Shown here piece after piece: positions 8,854 to 16,817 of a DNA stretch of 46,179 nucleotides (position 1 is the first letter of the stretch; the number at the start of each line of letters is the position of its first letter). A program made the position numbers and the translations under genes. The stretch spans positions 1 to 46,179 of the forward strand of contig CADADP010000015.1 of assembly GCA_902786725.1 (NCBI GenBank). The letters run 5' to 3'. The notes under the pieces were generated by a model, which searched no databases, was not told the DNA's origin, and saw only the letters and a program-made list of their open reading frames with translations. The stretch is from an uncultured Bacteroidales bacterium. GTDB lineage: Bacteria; Bacteroidota; Bacteroidia; Bacteroidales; Muribaculaceae.

Positions 8854-8885
8854 CAAATTTAGCATAAAATTCTCAGTTCTGCAAA
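8854..8885 (-). promoter_or_regulatory. deoD promoter
   Basis: On the minus strand TTTG (8882-8885), a 20-nt spacer and TAAATTTG (8854-8861) form a full consensus Bacteroidota promoter, giving a leader of about 45-50 nt. Confidence 0.7.
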
Positions 8886-8996
8886 TTCAGAAGCGTTTGA
8901 TGCGAAAATAAAGGCGATAAGATGGCCGTATTGGCGGCCGGCCGGCGTTGTCGCGGCAATATTTTGTGCTCTCGTGCGTAAATATTTGGGCTAATG

Positions 8997-9028
8997 TTTG
9001 GGAATTAGAAAAATAAGTTGTAATTTTG
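8997..9028 (+). promoter_or_regulatory. tRNA-Ala(GGC) promoter
   Basis: TTTG (8997-9000), a 20-nt spacer and TAATTTTG (9021-9028) precede the tRNA by 13 nt, so the primary transcript would start only a few bases before the mature 5' end. Confidence 0.7.
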
Positions 9029-9041
9029 TACCGAAAATGAT

Positions 9042-9114
9042 GGGGCATTAGCTCATCTGGTAGAGCGCAACACTGGCAGTGTTGAGGTAATCGGTTCGAG
9101 TCCGATATGTTCCA
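9042..9114 (+). tRNA. tRNA-Ala (anticodon GGC)
   Basis: A 73-nt cloverleaf. The acceptor stem 9042-9048 pairs with 9107-9113, the D stem is 9051-9054 with 9063-9066, the anticodon stem is 9068-9072 with 9080-9084, and the loop is CTGGCAG with anticodon GGC at 9075-9077. The T arm is 9090-9106. The third acceptor pair is G:U, the alanine identity element. The discriminator is A9114 and the CCA end is not encoded. Confidence 0.95.
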
Positions 9115-9140
9115 CAACCGTTGATGTTACCGGCAGGAGA

Positions 9141-10343
9141 TTACTTGTCGGTAACTTTTTTTGTGATGAAGATGGTGAGCTTGCCCTGCGCCAGGGCGGT
9201 CGCGAACAGATAGGTATCGCCACCGTCGCGTAACTTCAGCCGCTTGGCGAGCTCGTTTGCTTTCAGGGGAAAATTGCGGCAGGTGATGTTGGCACAAGAG
9301 ATTCCGCCGAGTGCTTTGCGGAGTTCCTTCTTGTTCATGGATGTGATGCCGGTGATGCGGAACTTGCGGCCGGGGAAATCGCTTATAATCCTGTCGGCGA
9401 CAAAAAAGTGGCTTTGCCGGCTGATGGGAATTGCGGCAAACCTGTGTGCTATGTGGTCGAAGCAACCGGCTTTCATCAGCGCTGAGTTAGGCTCGTAGAG
9501 ATATATTGCCGAAGTTGGGTCCTCGTTCCACACTGCGGCCGGCTGAGGCTTGTCCTGGCTACTGAAAGCGAAACGCTCGGTGTCGTTAACGCAGACGGTG
9601 AGTAGTGGAGACACTTCTCCCGGTTCAATCACGGCCAAGATTTCTTTGCACTCATTGCCGGTGCTCACGATGTGTAATTGCGTTAGTTGTGGCAGCGTTA
9701 CGGCAATGGCGGTGAGGTCGAGCATGGGCGATAGCTTGGCGATGATGCGTCGCGACTTGCTGAGCAGAATGGGGATGAACGCAGTGAGGTTGGGCTCGCA
9801 GTCGCCGAGGGCAAAGACTCGCGAACCATTCTTGTCGCGCCTTGCGGGGTCGATAAAAACGGTGTCGGAGAACGTCATGTCGCCGGCGAACTCTGTGGCG
9901 TCGCAGCAGTGGACAGAGGCGTGCTGAAGCCCGAGAAGCGGCAGGTTGTGGCCGGCGATTCGGCACAGTTCCGGATTGCGTTCAACATAGGTTGCGCGCT
10001 TGGCGTTACGAGCCATGAACGAGAAATCTACGCCGAATCCACCTGTCAGGTCGGTGAAAGAATCGCCCACTACGAGTCCGGCTTTATAGGCGGCTGTGAA
10101 TTGCGAAGAGCATTGCTCCATGGAGATGTGCGGCGGATAGACTATGCCCGGCGTGGAATGCCAGAGTGGCAGTTTCTTTTGTGCCAACTGACGGCCTTGG
10201 ATCTGGTTGACGGCGAAATTAACGTCGATAAGTGAAGAATTGGCCGCTTTGAGAGCCAGAACGGCTGGATGTCCATGCTCATTCTCGCTAATGAACCTCA
10301 GTGTGGCTGCTATGTCCTTGCCGGGCTGGATGAAATGCCGCAT
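9141..10343 (-). CDS. PG_1098-like class I SAM-dependent methyltransferase
   Basis: A 400-residue cytoplasmic protein resembling Bacteroidota PG_1098 of Porphyromonas gingivalis, recognised from memory. The arrangement fits an N-terminal region (residues 1-90), a Rossmann methyltransferase core with SAM motif DLTGGFGVDF (98-107) and acidic ribose-binding VERN (120-123), a DPARRD catalytic-type motif (165-170), a ferredoxin-like segment and a C-terminal THUMP-like part. It is probably an RNA or DNA methyltransferase, but the target is not shown by sequence. The gene converges on the tRNA-Ala gene, with 26 nt between them. Confidence 0.82.
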   Translation of the reverse strand: MRHFIQPGKDIAATLRFISENEHGHPAVLALKAANSSLIDVNFAVNQIQGRQLAQKKLPLWHSTPGIVYPPHISMEQCSSQFTAAYKAGLVVGDSFTDLTGGFGVDFSFMARNAKRATYVERNPELCRIAGHNLPLLGLQHASVHCCDATEFAGDMTFSDTVFIDPARRDKNGSRVFALGDCEPNLTAFIPILLSKSRRIIAKLSPMLDLTAIAVTLPQLTQLHIVSTGNECKEILAVIEPGEVSPLLTVCVNDTERFAFSSQDKPQPAAVWNEDPTSAIYLYEPNSALMKAGCFDHIAHRFAAIPISRQSHFFVADRIISDFPGRKFRITGITSMNKKELRKALGGISCANITCRNFPLKANELAKRLKLRDGGDTYLFATALAQGKLTIFITKKVTDK

Positions 10344-10483
10344 ATCAGATTTCTATGACTTTTAGGGCGAATGCCCAAACATCGGTAATGTGGATTACAA
10401 AGGTATGGAAAAAGTGCGATAGGGGCAAATTTATGCGGATTTGAACCGCGGAAATTAATCTGAGTAGATGATAGATTTGGATG

Positions 10484-10522
10484 AAAAAAGAGTGGAAACC
10501 AAAATATTGATTACCACTCTTT
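10484..10522 (-). terminator. Rho-independent terminator of the FKBP genes
   Basis: On the minus strand a 9-bp stem (10514-10522 with 10487-10495, 18-nt loop) runs into a T tract (minus-strand complement of 10484-10489). It lies about 50 nt after the stop of the FKBP lipoprotein gene. Confidence 0.75.
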
Positions 10523-10569
10523 ATGGGTCTTGGAGCAATGTGTGTTGCTCTCAGATTTCTTGAATAGAA

Positions 10570-11436
10570 TTATTTTGCGCCTTCGGCCTTCTTCTCCTGG
10601 ATGCCGATAGTCTCAAGCTCGAATATCAGCGTCTCGCCCGGCTCAATTTTAGGCTCACGGCCTTCTTCGCCATAGGCCAGGTCGGCAGGAATGATGCACT
10701 TCACTTTCATGCCCGGTTTCATTTGCAGGAGCATATCCTGGAATCCGAGGACAACAGCTTGAGTGCTCATAGGAACCACGTTGTCGCCCGACTCGTCGAA
10801 TACAGAGCCGTCGATGTGCATACCTTTGTATTTGACATTGATGACGTCGCTGGTCTTAAAGTTATCGCCCTGTCCCTCGGTAATAACCTGATAGTAAACG
10901 CCGGCCGGAGTCTTCAGATATTTCTCTTTTTTGGTCTGCGCCTTAATGAAGTCGGCACCAGCCTTAAGGTTGGCTTGCAATTTGGGGTCGTTCTTTTTAG
11001 CTTCTTTGAGAACACGGTCCATAATCGATGAAACCTCGTTTTGCAGAGTCATCAGGTTGGCCTGGTCCAGAACAGAGTCGTTCATAAAGGCAGCCTTAAA
11101 GGCCTTGAGGAACTTAGCCTTATCGATTTGAACGCCTTGCTCGTTGAGGTTGCGAAGCATGTTCTGCAGGTTCATACCAAGCTGAACGCCGTTGATATAT
11201 TCGGTTTTGTCGGTGTCCAAGTTCAGAGTGTTCTCGAGCCCGCGCAAGAAAGCGGCCTTGTCTTTGAAAGTGGAATCCATAGCCAGCTGGCTACCCACGC
11301 CATTGCCATAGAGATTACCGAGAGCGATGGCAGCCGAATCGGCAAGTTCGCTCGATTTTGTTGCGTTCTTTTTGTTGCAACTCACTGTAGTGCCCAGCAG
11401 AAGGGCAATCAGCAGAATAGAAAAAATCTTTTTCAT
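10570..11436 (-). CDS. FKBP-type peptidyl-prolyl isomerase lipoprotein
   Basis: A 288-residue predicted lipoprotein with a short signal peptide and lipobox GTTVSC (Cys20). Residues about 30-165 form a helical FKBP_N-type dimerisation/chaperone domain, and about 178-280 an FKBP catalytic domain with VKYKGMHIDGSVFDES, the Met-rich MLLQMKPGMK and IPADLAYGEEG. It should catalyse cis-trans proline isomerisation of exported proteins in the envelope, like Mip/FkpA. It lies 65 nt downstream of a second FKBP gene on the same strand, and a terminator follows, so the pair is probably an operon serving the envelope and the cytoplasm respectively. Confidence 0.92.
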   Translation of the reverse strand: MKKIFSILLIALLLGTTVSCNKKNATKSSELADSAAIALGNLYGNGVGSQLAMDSTFKDKAAFLRGLENTLNLDTDKTEYINGVQLGMNLQNMLRNLNEQGVQIDKAKFLKAFKAAFMNDSVLDQANLMTLQNEVSSIMDRVLKEAKKNDPKLQANLKAGADFIKAQTKKEKYLKTPAGVYYQVITEGQGDNFKTSDVINVKYKGMHIDGSVFDESGDNVVPMSTQAVVLGFQDMLLQMKPGMKVKCIIPADLAYGEEGREPKIEPGETLIFELETIGIQEKKAEGAK

Positions 11437-11501
11437 TTTTTTAGTTGGAATTTATTTGATTTTGTTTGAATTGTCTGGTCTTATGGTAGGTGGGCCGGAT
11501 A

Positions 11502-12089
11502 TCAGTGCTTTTCCACCTTGAGAAGTTGCACATCGAAGATGAGTGTTGAGTGTGGCCTAATGGGACCTGTTCCTTGACTGCCGTAAGCCAGGTCGCTGGG
11601 AATGAACAACCGCCATGCGGCACCTTCCTGCATCATCTGCAGAGCCTCGGTCCAGCCTGCTATCACTTGTCCAACGCCAAATGTGGCCGGCTCGCCACGC
11701 TCAATGGAGCTGTCGAACACAGTGCCGTCGATAAGGCGGCCCGTATAATGAACTGTTACGGCATCGTCCTTGCCCGGTTTTGCGCCGGTACCCTCCTTTA
11801 TCACAAGGTATTGCAGGCCGCTGGCTGTCACTTTCACGCCATCCTGCTTGGCGTTTTCCTCAAGGAAACGCTTGCCGGCGGTGATATTCTCTTCGTTGAG
11901 TTGCTTGTCGAGTTGGGTGAAAAATTCGGTTACCACTTGCTTAGCCTCGTCATAAGACATTTGGGTCTCACCCTTGTTCATAGCCGCATCCAGAGCTTTC
12001 GCAAAGTCGTCGATAACTATGTGTTTAATGCCCGATGCGAGGAAATTCTGGCCCATGCTAAGGCCCAACGCGTAACTCAGTTTGTCCAT
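11502..12089 (-). CDS. FKBP-type peptidyl-prolyl isomerase, FklB-like
   Basis: A 195-residue protein with an N-terminal helical domain beginning MDKLSYALGLSMGQNF, typical of FklB/FKBP22, and a C-terminal FKBP domain with VHYTGRLIDGTVFDSS, the GWTEALQMM helix and FIPSDLAYGSQG. There is no signal peptide, so it is probably cytoplasmic, in contrast with the lipoprotein paralogue just downstream. Its promoter is at 12130-12137, divergent from the sirtuin gene. Confidence 0.9.
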   Translation of the reverse strand: MDKLSYALGLSMGQNFLASGIKHIVIDDFAKALDAAMNKGETQMSYDEAKQVVTEFFTQLDKQLNEENITAGKRFLEENAKQDGVKVTASGLQYLVIKEGTGAKPGKDDAVTVHYTGRLIDGTVFDSSIERGEPATFGVGQVIAGWTEALQMMQEGAAWRLFIPSDLAYGSQGTGPIRPHSTLIFDVQLLKVEKH

Positions 12090-12129
12090 TTTCAGTAGTT
12101 TTATTGTTATCGTTTTCGTAAAATCGATG

Positions 12130-12137
12130 CAAAGTTA
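12130..12137 (-). promoter_or_regulatory. -7 box of the FKBP operon
   Basis: On the minus strand TAACTTTG matches TAnnTTTG, about 40 nt before the FklB start. No good -33 TTTG is visible at the expected distance. Confidence 0.5.
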
Positions 12138-12156
12138 AAATTATTTATAATTACAC

Positions 12157-12189
12157 TTGCTATAAATTGGATAAAAAAATCTAAATTTG
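12157..12189 (+). promoter_or_regulatory. Promoter of the sirtuin-helicase unit
   Basis: TTG (12157-12159), a slightly long 22-nt spacer and TAAATTTG (12182-12189). The ATG of the sirtuin gene is 30 nt beyond the -7 box. It is divergent from, and back to back with, the FKBP promoter. Confidence 0.55.
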
Positions 12190-12219
12190 TGAGGAAATAA
12201 ATACTAACAAGACTGTAAC

Positions 12220-12924
12220 ATGAAAAAGATAGTTGTTTCGACCGGAGCCGGAGTGAGTGCTGAGAGCGGAATGCCAACCTACCGCGATGCCGGCGGATTG
12301 TGGGATACTTATCCAGTTATGGAAGTGGCCAGCGATGAGGGGTTTGCCCGTAACCCGGCGCTGATTCACACGTTCTACAGCAATATGCGACAAAGGCTGG
12401 TGAACGAGATTAAGCCCAATGCCGCTCACATGGGGCTGGCTGCGCTTGAGCAGACGTATGACGTGCAGATAATCACGCAGAACGTGGATGACCTGCACGA
12501 GCGCGCCGGCTCGTCGCATGTGCTTCACTTGCATGGCGAGCTGATGAAAGTGCGCTCGATGCGCGACGCGAGCCGCATATACACGCTGCCGAGCAATGAA
12601 CTGACCGACACTGGGCTTGTCACCACCATCAACACCCGCGACCCTTATGGCGACCCGGTGCGGCCGCATATAGTGTTTTTTGGCGAGGCTGTGCCTAATT
12701 TTGAACCGGCGACTCATTTGGTGTCTGAGGCCGATGTGTTTGTGATAATAGGCACCTCGCTGGTGGTGTATCCGGCTGCGGGATTGCTGAGTTACGTTCG
12801 TCGTGGGGTGCCGGTGTTTTACATCGATCCCAAACCGGTTTCTGTACCCGAGTTCGTGAATGTGATTGCGCAACCTGCTACTGTGGGCGTGCAGGAGCTG
12901 GCGCGGCGACTTGAGGAAATCTGA
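12220..12924 (+). CDS. cobB: Sirtuin-family NAD-dependent protein deacylase
   Basis: A 234-residue sirtuin that would remove acyl groups from lysines using NAD+. Visible motifs are GAGVSAESGMPTYRD (residues 9-23), QNVDDLH (87-93), catalytic H105 in HLHGEL and GTSLVVYPAA (178-187). The whole protein has no cysteine, so the classical Cys4 zinc site is absent, which also fits other Bacteroidales sirtuins as I recall them. The class III tyrosine is present (Y53), but the expected YxxR reads Y-S-N-M-R, so the arginine is displaced by one position. Deacetylation versus desuccinylation therefore cannot be called. A UvrD-like helicase gene follows after 11 nt. Confidence 0.88.
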   Translation: MKKIVVSTGAGVSAESGMPTYRDAGGLWDTYPVMEVASDEGFARNPALIHTFYSNMRQRLVNEIKPNAAHMGLAALEQTYDVQIITQNVDDLHERAGSSHVLHLHGELMKVRSMRDASRIYTLPSNELTDTGLVTTINTRDPYGDPVRPHIVFFGEAVPNFEPATHLVSEADVFVIIGTSLVVYPAAGLLSYVRRGVPVFYIDPKPVSVPEFVNVIAQPATVGVQELARRLEEI

Positions 12925-12935
12925 TAAGGCACGTA

Positions 12936-14969
12936 ATGGCAAAGATGAGCCGAACCGACGATTTCCTCTCAACGCTCAACGCGCAGCAACTTGCCGCAGC
13001 CACCGCTACCGAGCGCCACGTGCTGGTGCTGGCCGGAGCGGGCTCGGGCAAGACTCGCACTATCATTGCGCGGGCGCATCATCTGATAGATAGCGGCGTG
13101 TCGCCTCACCGCATCCTACTACTGTCGTTCACGCGTAAGTCGGCGCGTGAGATAGCCGAGCGTGTGAAGTTGTCGTTCTCGTCGCGTCAGTCCGAAGGGC
13201 TTGTGGGGCAGACGTTTCACTCGTGGTGCTTGGGATTGATTAAGAGTTATCCCAAGATTTTCTCGTGCTCTAACCATACTGTTCTCGACGAAGAGGATCG
13301 TGAGAGTTGCTTTAAATTGCTCTGCGGCAAGAATTTCAAGACTAAGGAGGGCCGAGGCGTGAGCGCGAAAGCCGTGGCCGAGGTCTATTCTTATGCCATG
13401 AACGCCCAGTGCAGTCTGAGCGATGCCATGCGTGTGAAACTCTATGATAACGCGCCTGCCGATGACAAAGAGGTGAAGATGGCGATAGAAAACAATCGCG
13501 AGAGTTTCGCAACCATCATCAAGAAATACTTTGAGTACAAGAATGAACGGCACTATCTTGACTACGACGACATCTTGGATGTGGTGGCGAAATGCCTAAG
13601 CGGTAATGCCGAAGCACGTGAATTCATCAGTAAGCGATACGACCATATTCTCGTGGACGAGATGCAGGATACCAATCCCTTGCAGTATAGGCTACTGAAC
13701 GCGTTCCAGAAGCGGTGCCACCTGTTTTGTGTGGGAGATGACGCGCAGTCGATCTACGGGTTTCGCGGCGCGGATTTCAAGACAATCCATGAATTTACCG
13801 ATAAGGTGCCAGGCAGTGTGGTCTATCCGCTAACCATGAATTACCGCTCCACTCAGGAAATACTTGACTTGTCGAATTGGTTACTCGCCTGCTCTCCGCT
13901 AAATTATGACAAGAAGTTGATCTCCGTGAGGGGGCACGGCTCTAAGCCCGAGGTGTTCCACTGGGAGGACGAGTGGCAGGAGGCCGAGGAGGTGACCTAT
14001 AGAATCCTCAAAGCGGTGCATGAGGAAGGAGCTCTGTGGGCCGACAACATGGTTCTCTCGCGCAGTGTGTGGGGCTTGCGCAAGATAGAAGTGGCTTGCT
14101 TGGAGAAAGAAATTCCGTATGTGGTGTATGGCGGCACGGGGCTGATGCAGTCGCGCCATGTGCGCGATGTGGCTTCGTCGCTTAGAATCATATCCAATTA
14201 TCGCGACGAGTTGGCGTGGATGCGCTATCTGAAGTTGTGGAAAGGCATAGGCGACGTAACGGCGTCGAAGATAATAGGCAACGTTATAATGGCCGGCTCA
14301 CTGAGCGATAGTCTGCAGAAACTGAGCGACATGAACCTGCAGAAAGAAATAGCCGCCACGCTGGTGAGCATCAGCAGTATGCAACTGTCGCCTGCGAGTG
14401 CTATTGAAACGGCGCTTCAGACTATGGACGCGCGGTTACAGGAATTATACAAGGAAGAATGGGACTGGCGTCGCCGCGACTTTGAAGTGCTGAAGGAGGT
14501 GGCCGCCGGGTCGGCAAGTGTGGGCGAATTTGTGGCTGAGTATGTGCTCGACCCCAAGTTGGAAATCACGCTTAAAGAACCCGGTAAGGACGATGACAAG
14601 GTGGTTCTTACCACGATACACTCGGCTAAAGGCCTTGAGGCGACTAACTGTCACATTGTGAACGCTTCGGCGTTTTCATATCCCACCAGCCGTGCCGTGC
14701 TCAACGGTGAAGAAGCCATTGAAGAAGAGCGGCGGTGCCTTTATGTGGCTATGACTCGCGCCAAGGATACGCTCACTATCTACCGCTCGGTGGAGTCGAT
14801 ACATGAATCTCACTACGATAACGAGTATTATTTCCTTAGCGACATACCGGCCCAACTGGTGAAGAGCGTTGTTCCGGCAGGCTATGACTCGCATGGCGAC
14901 ATTGACGATGCCGACTTCGATGGTGACGTGTACGATGATTTGCTTGGCACCTCGTTCAATTTCAACTGA
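12936..14969 (+). CDS. UvrD/Rep-family superfamily 1 DNA helicase
   Basis: A 677-residue ATP-dependent 3'-5' DNA helicase of the UvrD/Rep/PcrA group. Motifs in order are a Q motif region LNAQQLAAA, Walker A AGAGSGKT (33-40), LSFTRKSAREI (Ia), ILVDEMQDT (II; DEMQD in place of the more usual DEYQD), GDDAQSIYGFRGA (III), NYRST (IV), TIHSAKGLE (V) and YVAMTRAKDTL (VI). The C-terminal ~35 residues are acidic and low in complexity, possibly a partner-binding tail. It lies 11 nt after the sirtuin gene and is probably cotranscribed. It acts in repair or replication-fork processing; the exact role is not shown. Confidence 0.93.
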   Translation: MAKMSRTDDFLSTLNAQQLAAATATERHVLVLAGAGSGKTRTIIARAHHLIDSGVSPHRILLLSFTRKSAREIAERVKLSFSSRQSEGLVGQTFHSWCLGLIKSYPKIFSCSNHTVLDEEDRESCFKLLCGKNFKTKEGRGVSAKAVAEVYSYAMNAQCSLSDAMRVKLYDNAPADDKEVKMAIENNRESFATIIKKYFEYKNERHYLDYDDILDVVAKCLSGNAEAREFISKRYDHILVDEMQDTNPLQYRLLNAFQKRCHLFCVGDDAQSIYGFRGADFKTIHEFTDKVPGSVVYPLTMNYRSTQEILDLSNWLLACSPLNYDKKLISVRGHGSKPEVFHWEDEWQEAEEVTYRILKAVHEEGALWADNMVLSRSVWGLRKIEVACLEKEIPYVVYGGTGLMQSRHVRDVASSLRIISNYRDELAWMRYLKLWKGIGDVTASKIIGNVIMAGSLSDSLQKLSDMNLQKEIAATLVSISSMQLSPASAIETALQTMDARLQELYKEEWDWRRRDFEVLKEVAAGSASVGEFVAEYVLDPKLEITLKEPGKDDDKVVLTTIHSAKGLEATNCHIVNASAFSYPTSRAVLNGEEAIEEERRCLYVAMTRAKDTLTIYRSVESIHESHYDNEYYFLSDIPAQLVKSVVPAGYDSHGDIDDADFDGDVYDDLLGTSFNFN

Positions 14970-14992
14970 TTGAGGCTCGTGACGCCTCTTAT

Positions 14993-15448
14993 CTATGTGA
15001 TGGGTAACTCGCGGTCCAGGCTCTGTTCGAGTGAAATCAGAGTCTCGGTGGCTGCCACACCTGTGATGTGCTGGATTTTGCCGTTAAGCAAGTCCATCAG
15101 ATGAACGTTATCGCGAGCATAGAGCTTGATGAGCATGGTGTATGGGCCGGTGGTGAAGTGGCATTCCACCACTTCGTCGATTTTTTCGAGTGCCGCCACC
15201 ACATCGCGATACATTGAGCCACGTTCCAATTTCAGACCGATGTAGGTGCATGCGTCGTAACCGAGCGCCTTGGGGTTGACGTTGTAGCCCGAGCCGGTGA
15301 TGACTTTGCCCTCAATCATGCGCTGGATGCGCTGATGCACGGCGGCGCGCGAAACGCCGCATAGCGCCGCGATGTCTTTAGATGGCATGCGCGCGTTTTT
15401 CATGATTATTTGCAGAATTTTCTTGTCCAGAGCGTCGATAGTAATCAT
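14993..15448 (-). CDS. Lrp/AsnC-family transcriptional regulator
   Basis: A 151-residue regulator with an N-terminal winged-helix DNA-binding part (IDALDKKILQIIMKNARMPS, then IAALCGVSRAAVHQRIQRM) and a C-terminal RAM ligand-binding domain from about residue 68 (TYIGLKLERG to the end), with GPYTMLIKLYARD. Such proteins usually sense amino acids and bind as octamers. It follows the DUF2007-like gene by 18 nt on the same strand. Its targets cannot be inferred from the neighbourhood. Confidence 0.92.
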   Translation of the reverse strand: MITIDALDKKILQIIMKNARMPSKDIAALCGVSRAAVHQRIQRMIEGKVITGSGYNVNPKALGYDACTYIGLKLERGSMYRDVVAALEKIDEVVECHFTTGPYTMLIKLYARDNVHLMDLLNGKIQHITGVAATETLISLEQSLDRELPIT

Positions 15449-15466
15449 AGTGGTGCTGTGTGATGA

Positions 15467-15841
15467 TTAGAAGTGTAATCCCCAGGAGAATATGTAGTAA
15501 ATAGTGGCACATGCCACAATCACAGCCAGAGCCAGCAGCAGTATGCTTTTGGTGCTGATGCCGTCGGGCATTTTGGCTTCGGGGTCAGATGCCATCTGCC
15601 CCAGTTCGTTTTCGGAAACCGGAGTTGCCGCCATTATTTCTTGTGCTCTCTGCAGGTCGGCGCTGTGAACCAGGAGTTTCACCGGGTCGTTGAGAAACGA
15701 GTACTTTGCATACTCACCCGTGAGGGCACATTCGATGCCGGCATCTTCGAGCATAGACTTTACCACATTGGCCTCAAAGTCGGTGTTGAACTCGGCCAGA
15801 AGCACCATTTGAGCGGAATTAGAGTTGTTATTGTTGTTCAT
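15467..15841 (-). CDS. DUF2007-like protein with C-terminal membrane anchor
   Basis: A 124-residue protein. Residues about 12-70 resemble the DUF2007 'putative signal transducing protein' fold (LLAEFNTDFEANVVKSMLED, then AGIECALTGE). A linker follows, then one hydrophobic segment near residues 97-117 that should anchor it in the membrane with the domain facing the cytoplasm. The N-terminus is rich in asparagine (MNNNNNSNS). It is upstream of the Lrp/AsnC gene in a likely two-gene operon. Its function is unknown. Confidence 0.75.
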   Translation of the reverse strand: MNNNNNSNSAQMVLLAEFNTDFEANVVKSMLEDAGIECALTGEYAKYSFLNDPVKLLVHSADLQRAQEIMAATPVSENELGQMASDPEAKMPDGISTKSILLLALAVIVACATIYYIFSWGLHF

Positions 15842-15872
15842 AAATCTTAATGAGCTATATGGGTTCGTGGGG

Positions 15873-15880
15873 CAAAGATA
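15873..15880 (-). promoter_or_regulatory. -7 box of the DUF2007-like/Lrp operon
   Basis: On the minus strand TATCTTTG fits TAnnTTTG, 32 nt before the start codon of the DUF2007-like gene. No convincing -33 motif is seen. Confidence 0.5.
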
Positions 15881-15910
15881 AGCGTTTGTTGGTAAAAAAA
15901 AGAATAATTA

Positions 15911-15943
15911 TTGCATAATTTCGATAAAAAAGCATTAATTTTG
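15911..15943 (+). promoter_or_regulatory. Promoter of the TPR membrane protein
   Basis: TTG (15911-15913), a 22-nt spacer and TAATTTTG (15936-15943), with a leader of about 55 nt to the ATG at 16005. Confidence 0.55.
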
Positions 15944-16004
15944 CAGGTCCAAAATTGGCGTTAAACGAAGAATATTAAAAAACGAATAACATATTTTCTT
16001 AAAA

Positions 16005-16682
16005 ATGGCAAAGAAACAGAAAGGAAGCGTACGCACTTCATTAGAGGAATTGAACGAGTCTCTATCGACGATAGAGCAGAAGATCGAAGGAAACAAGAAG
16101 TATATCTATTGGCCGCTGGCGATAATACTGGCAATAATCCTGATTGCTGTGGCTTATATCTATGGTTTCCGCAATCCTAACCTGAAGCATGCAACCGAGG
16201 ACATTTCCAAGGCCGACATGGAACTGCTGTTCAATGGCAATGATTCGCTGGCGCTGCAAAGCTACGAGAAAGTGGCCGACAAATATAGTAACAAACCGGC
16301 AAATCGCGCCAACCTGAATGCAGCCATCTTGCTGTATCAGAAGGGTAAATATGAAGAGGCCGCAAAGTATCTGAATAACTTTGACCCTCAGGGCAACATA
16401 GTGGGTCCGGCTTCACAGTCGCTCTTGGGCGATTGCTACGTGAACCTGAAGCAACTGGACAAGGCCGTGGCCGCCTTTGACAAGGCAATATCCCTCTCGG
16501 GAGATAATGCCGATTACACACCGCTGTTTATGGTGAAGAAGGCTGTGGTGTTGCACGAGCAGAAGAAATTTGCCGAGGAGGCAAGCCTGTATCAGTCGCT
16601 GAAAGACAAGTATCCCGCTTATGCCGCTCAGAACGCAATCGACAAGTACATTGAGCGCGCTAACGCACTGGCAGGAAAATGA
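16005..16682 (+). CDS. TPR-containing inner-membrane protein (YfgM-like)
   Basis: A 225-residue protein with a basic cytoplasmic N-terminus, one transmembrane segment (about residues 34-53, WPLAIILAIILIAVAYIYG) and a periplasmic tetratricopeptide region (for example AAILLYQKGKYEEAAKYLNN and ASQSLLGDCYVNLKQLDKA). The layout is that of YfgM/TPR_21 proteins, which act as envelope protein-folding or secretion partners; the partner here is unknown. It has its own promoter and a strong terminator immediately downstream, so it is monocistronic. Confidence 0.85.
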   Translation: MAKKQKGSVRTSLEELNESLSTIEQKIEGNKKYIYWPLAIILAIILIAVAYIYGFRNPNLKHATEDISKADMELLFNGNDSLALQSYEKVADKYSNKPANRANLNAAILLYQKGKYEEAAKYLNNFDPQGNIVGPASQSLLGDCYVNLKQLDKAVAAFDKAISLSGDNADYTPLFMVKKAVVLHEQKKFAEEASLYQSLKDKYPAYAAQNAIDKYIERANALAGK

Positions 16683-16711
16683 TTTTATGACGCGATGACA
16701 GTGAAGGTGAC

Positions 16712-16747
16712 AAAATGGTTGGATATTGAAAATGTCCAACCATTTTT
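16712..16747 (+). terminator. Rho-independent terminator after the TPR gene
   Basis: A perfect stem (16712-16723 with 16735-16747, including A/T pairs at the base) is followed by a T run. The T run also holds the -33 element of the pyrH promoter. Confidence 0.85.
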
Positions 16748-16778
16748 TTGCCCGCAAGCGCAAGAATGATTATATTTG
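16747..16778 (+). promoter_or_regulatory. pyrH promoter
   Basis: TTTG (16747-16750), a 20-nt spacer and TATATTTG (16771-16778), followed by a leader of about 35 nt to the ATG at 16818. The -33 element overlaps the T run of the preceding terminator. Confidence 0.7.
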
Positions 16779-16817
16779 CATAAACACAACGCATTAACAT
16801 TAAAACTTGAGAATGAT

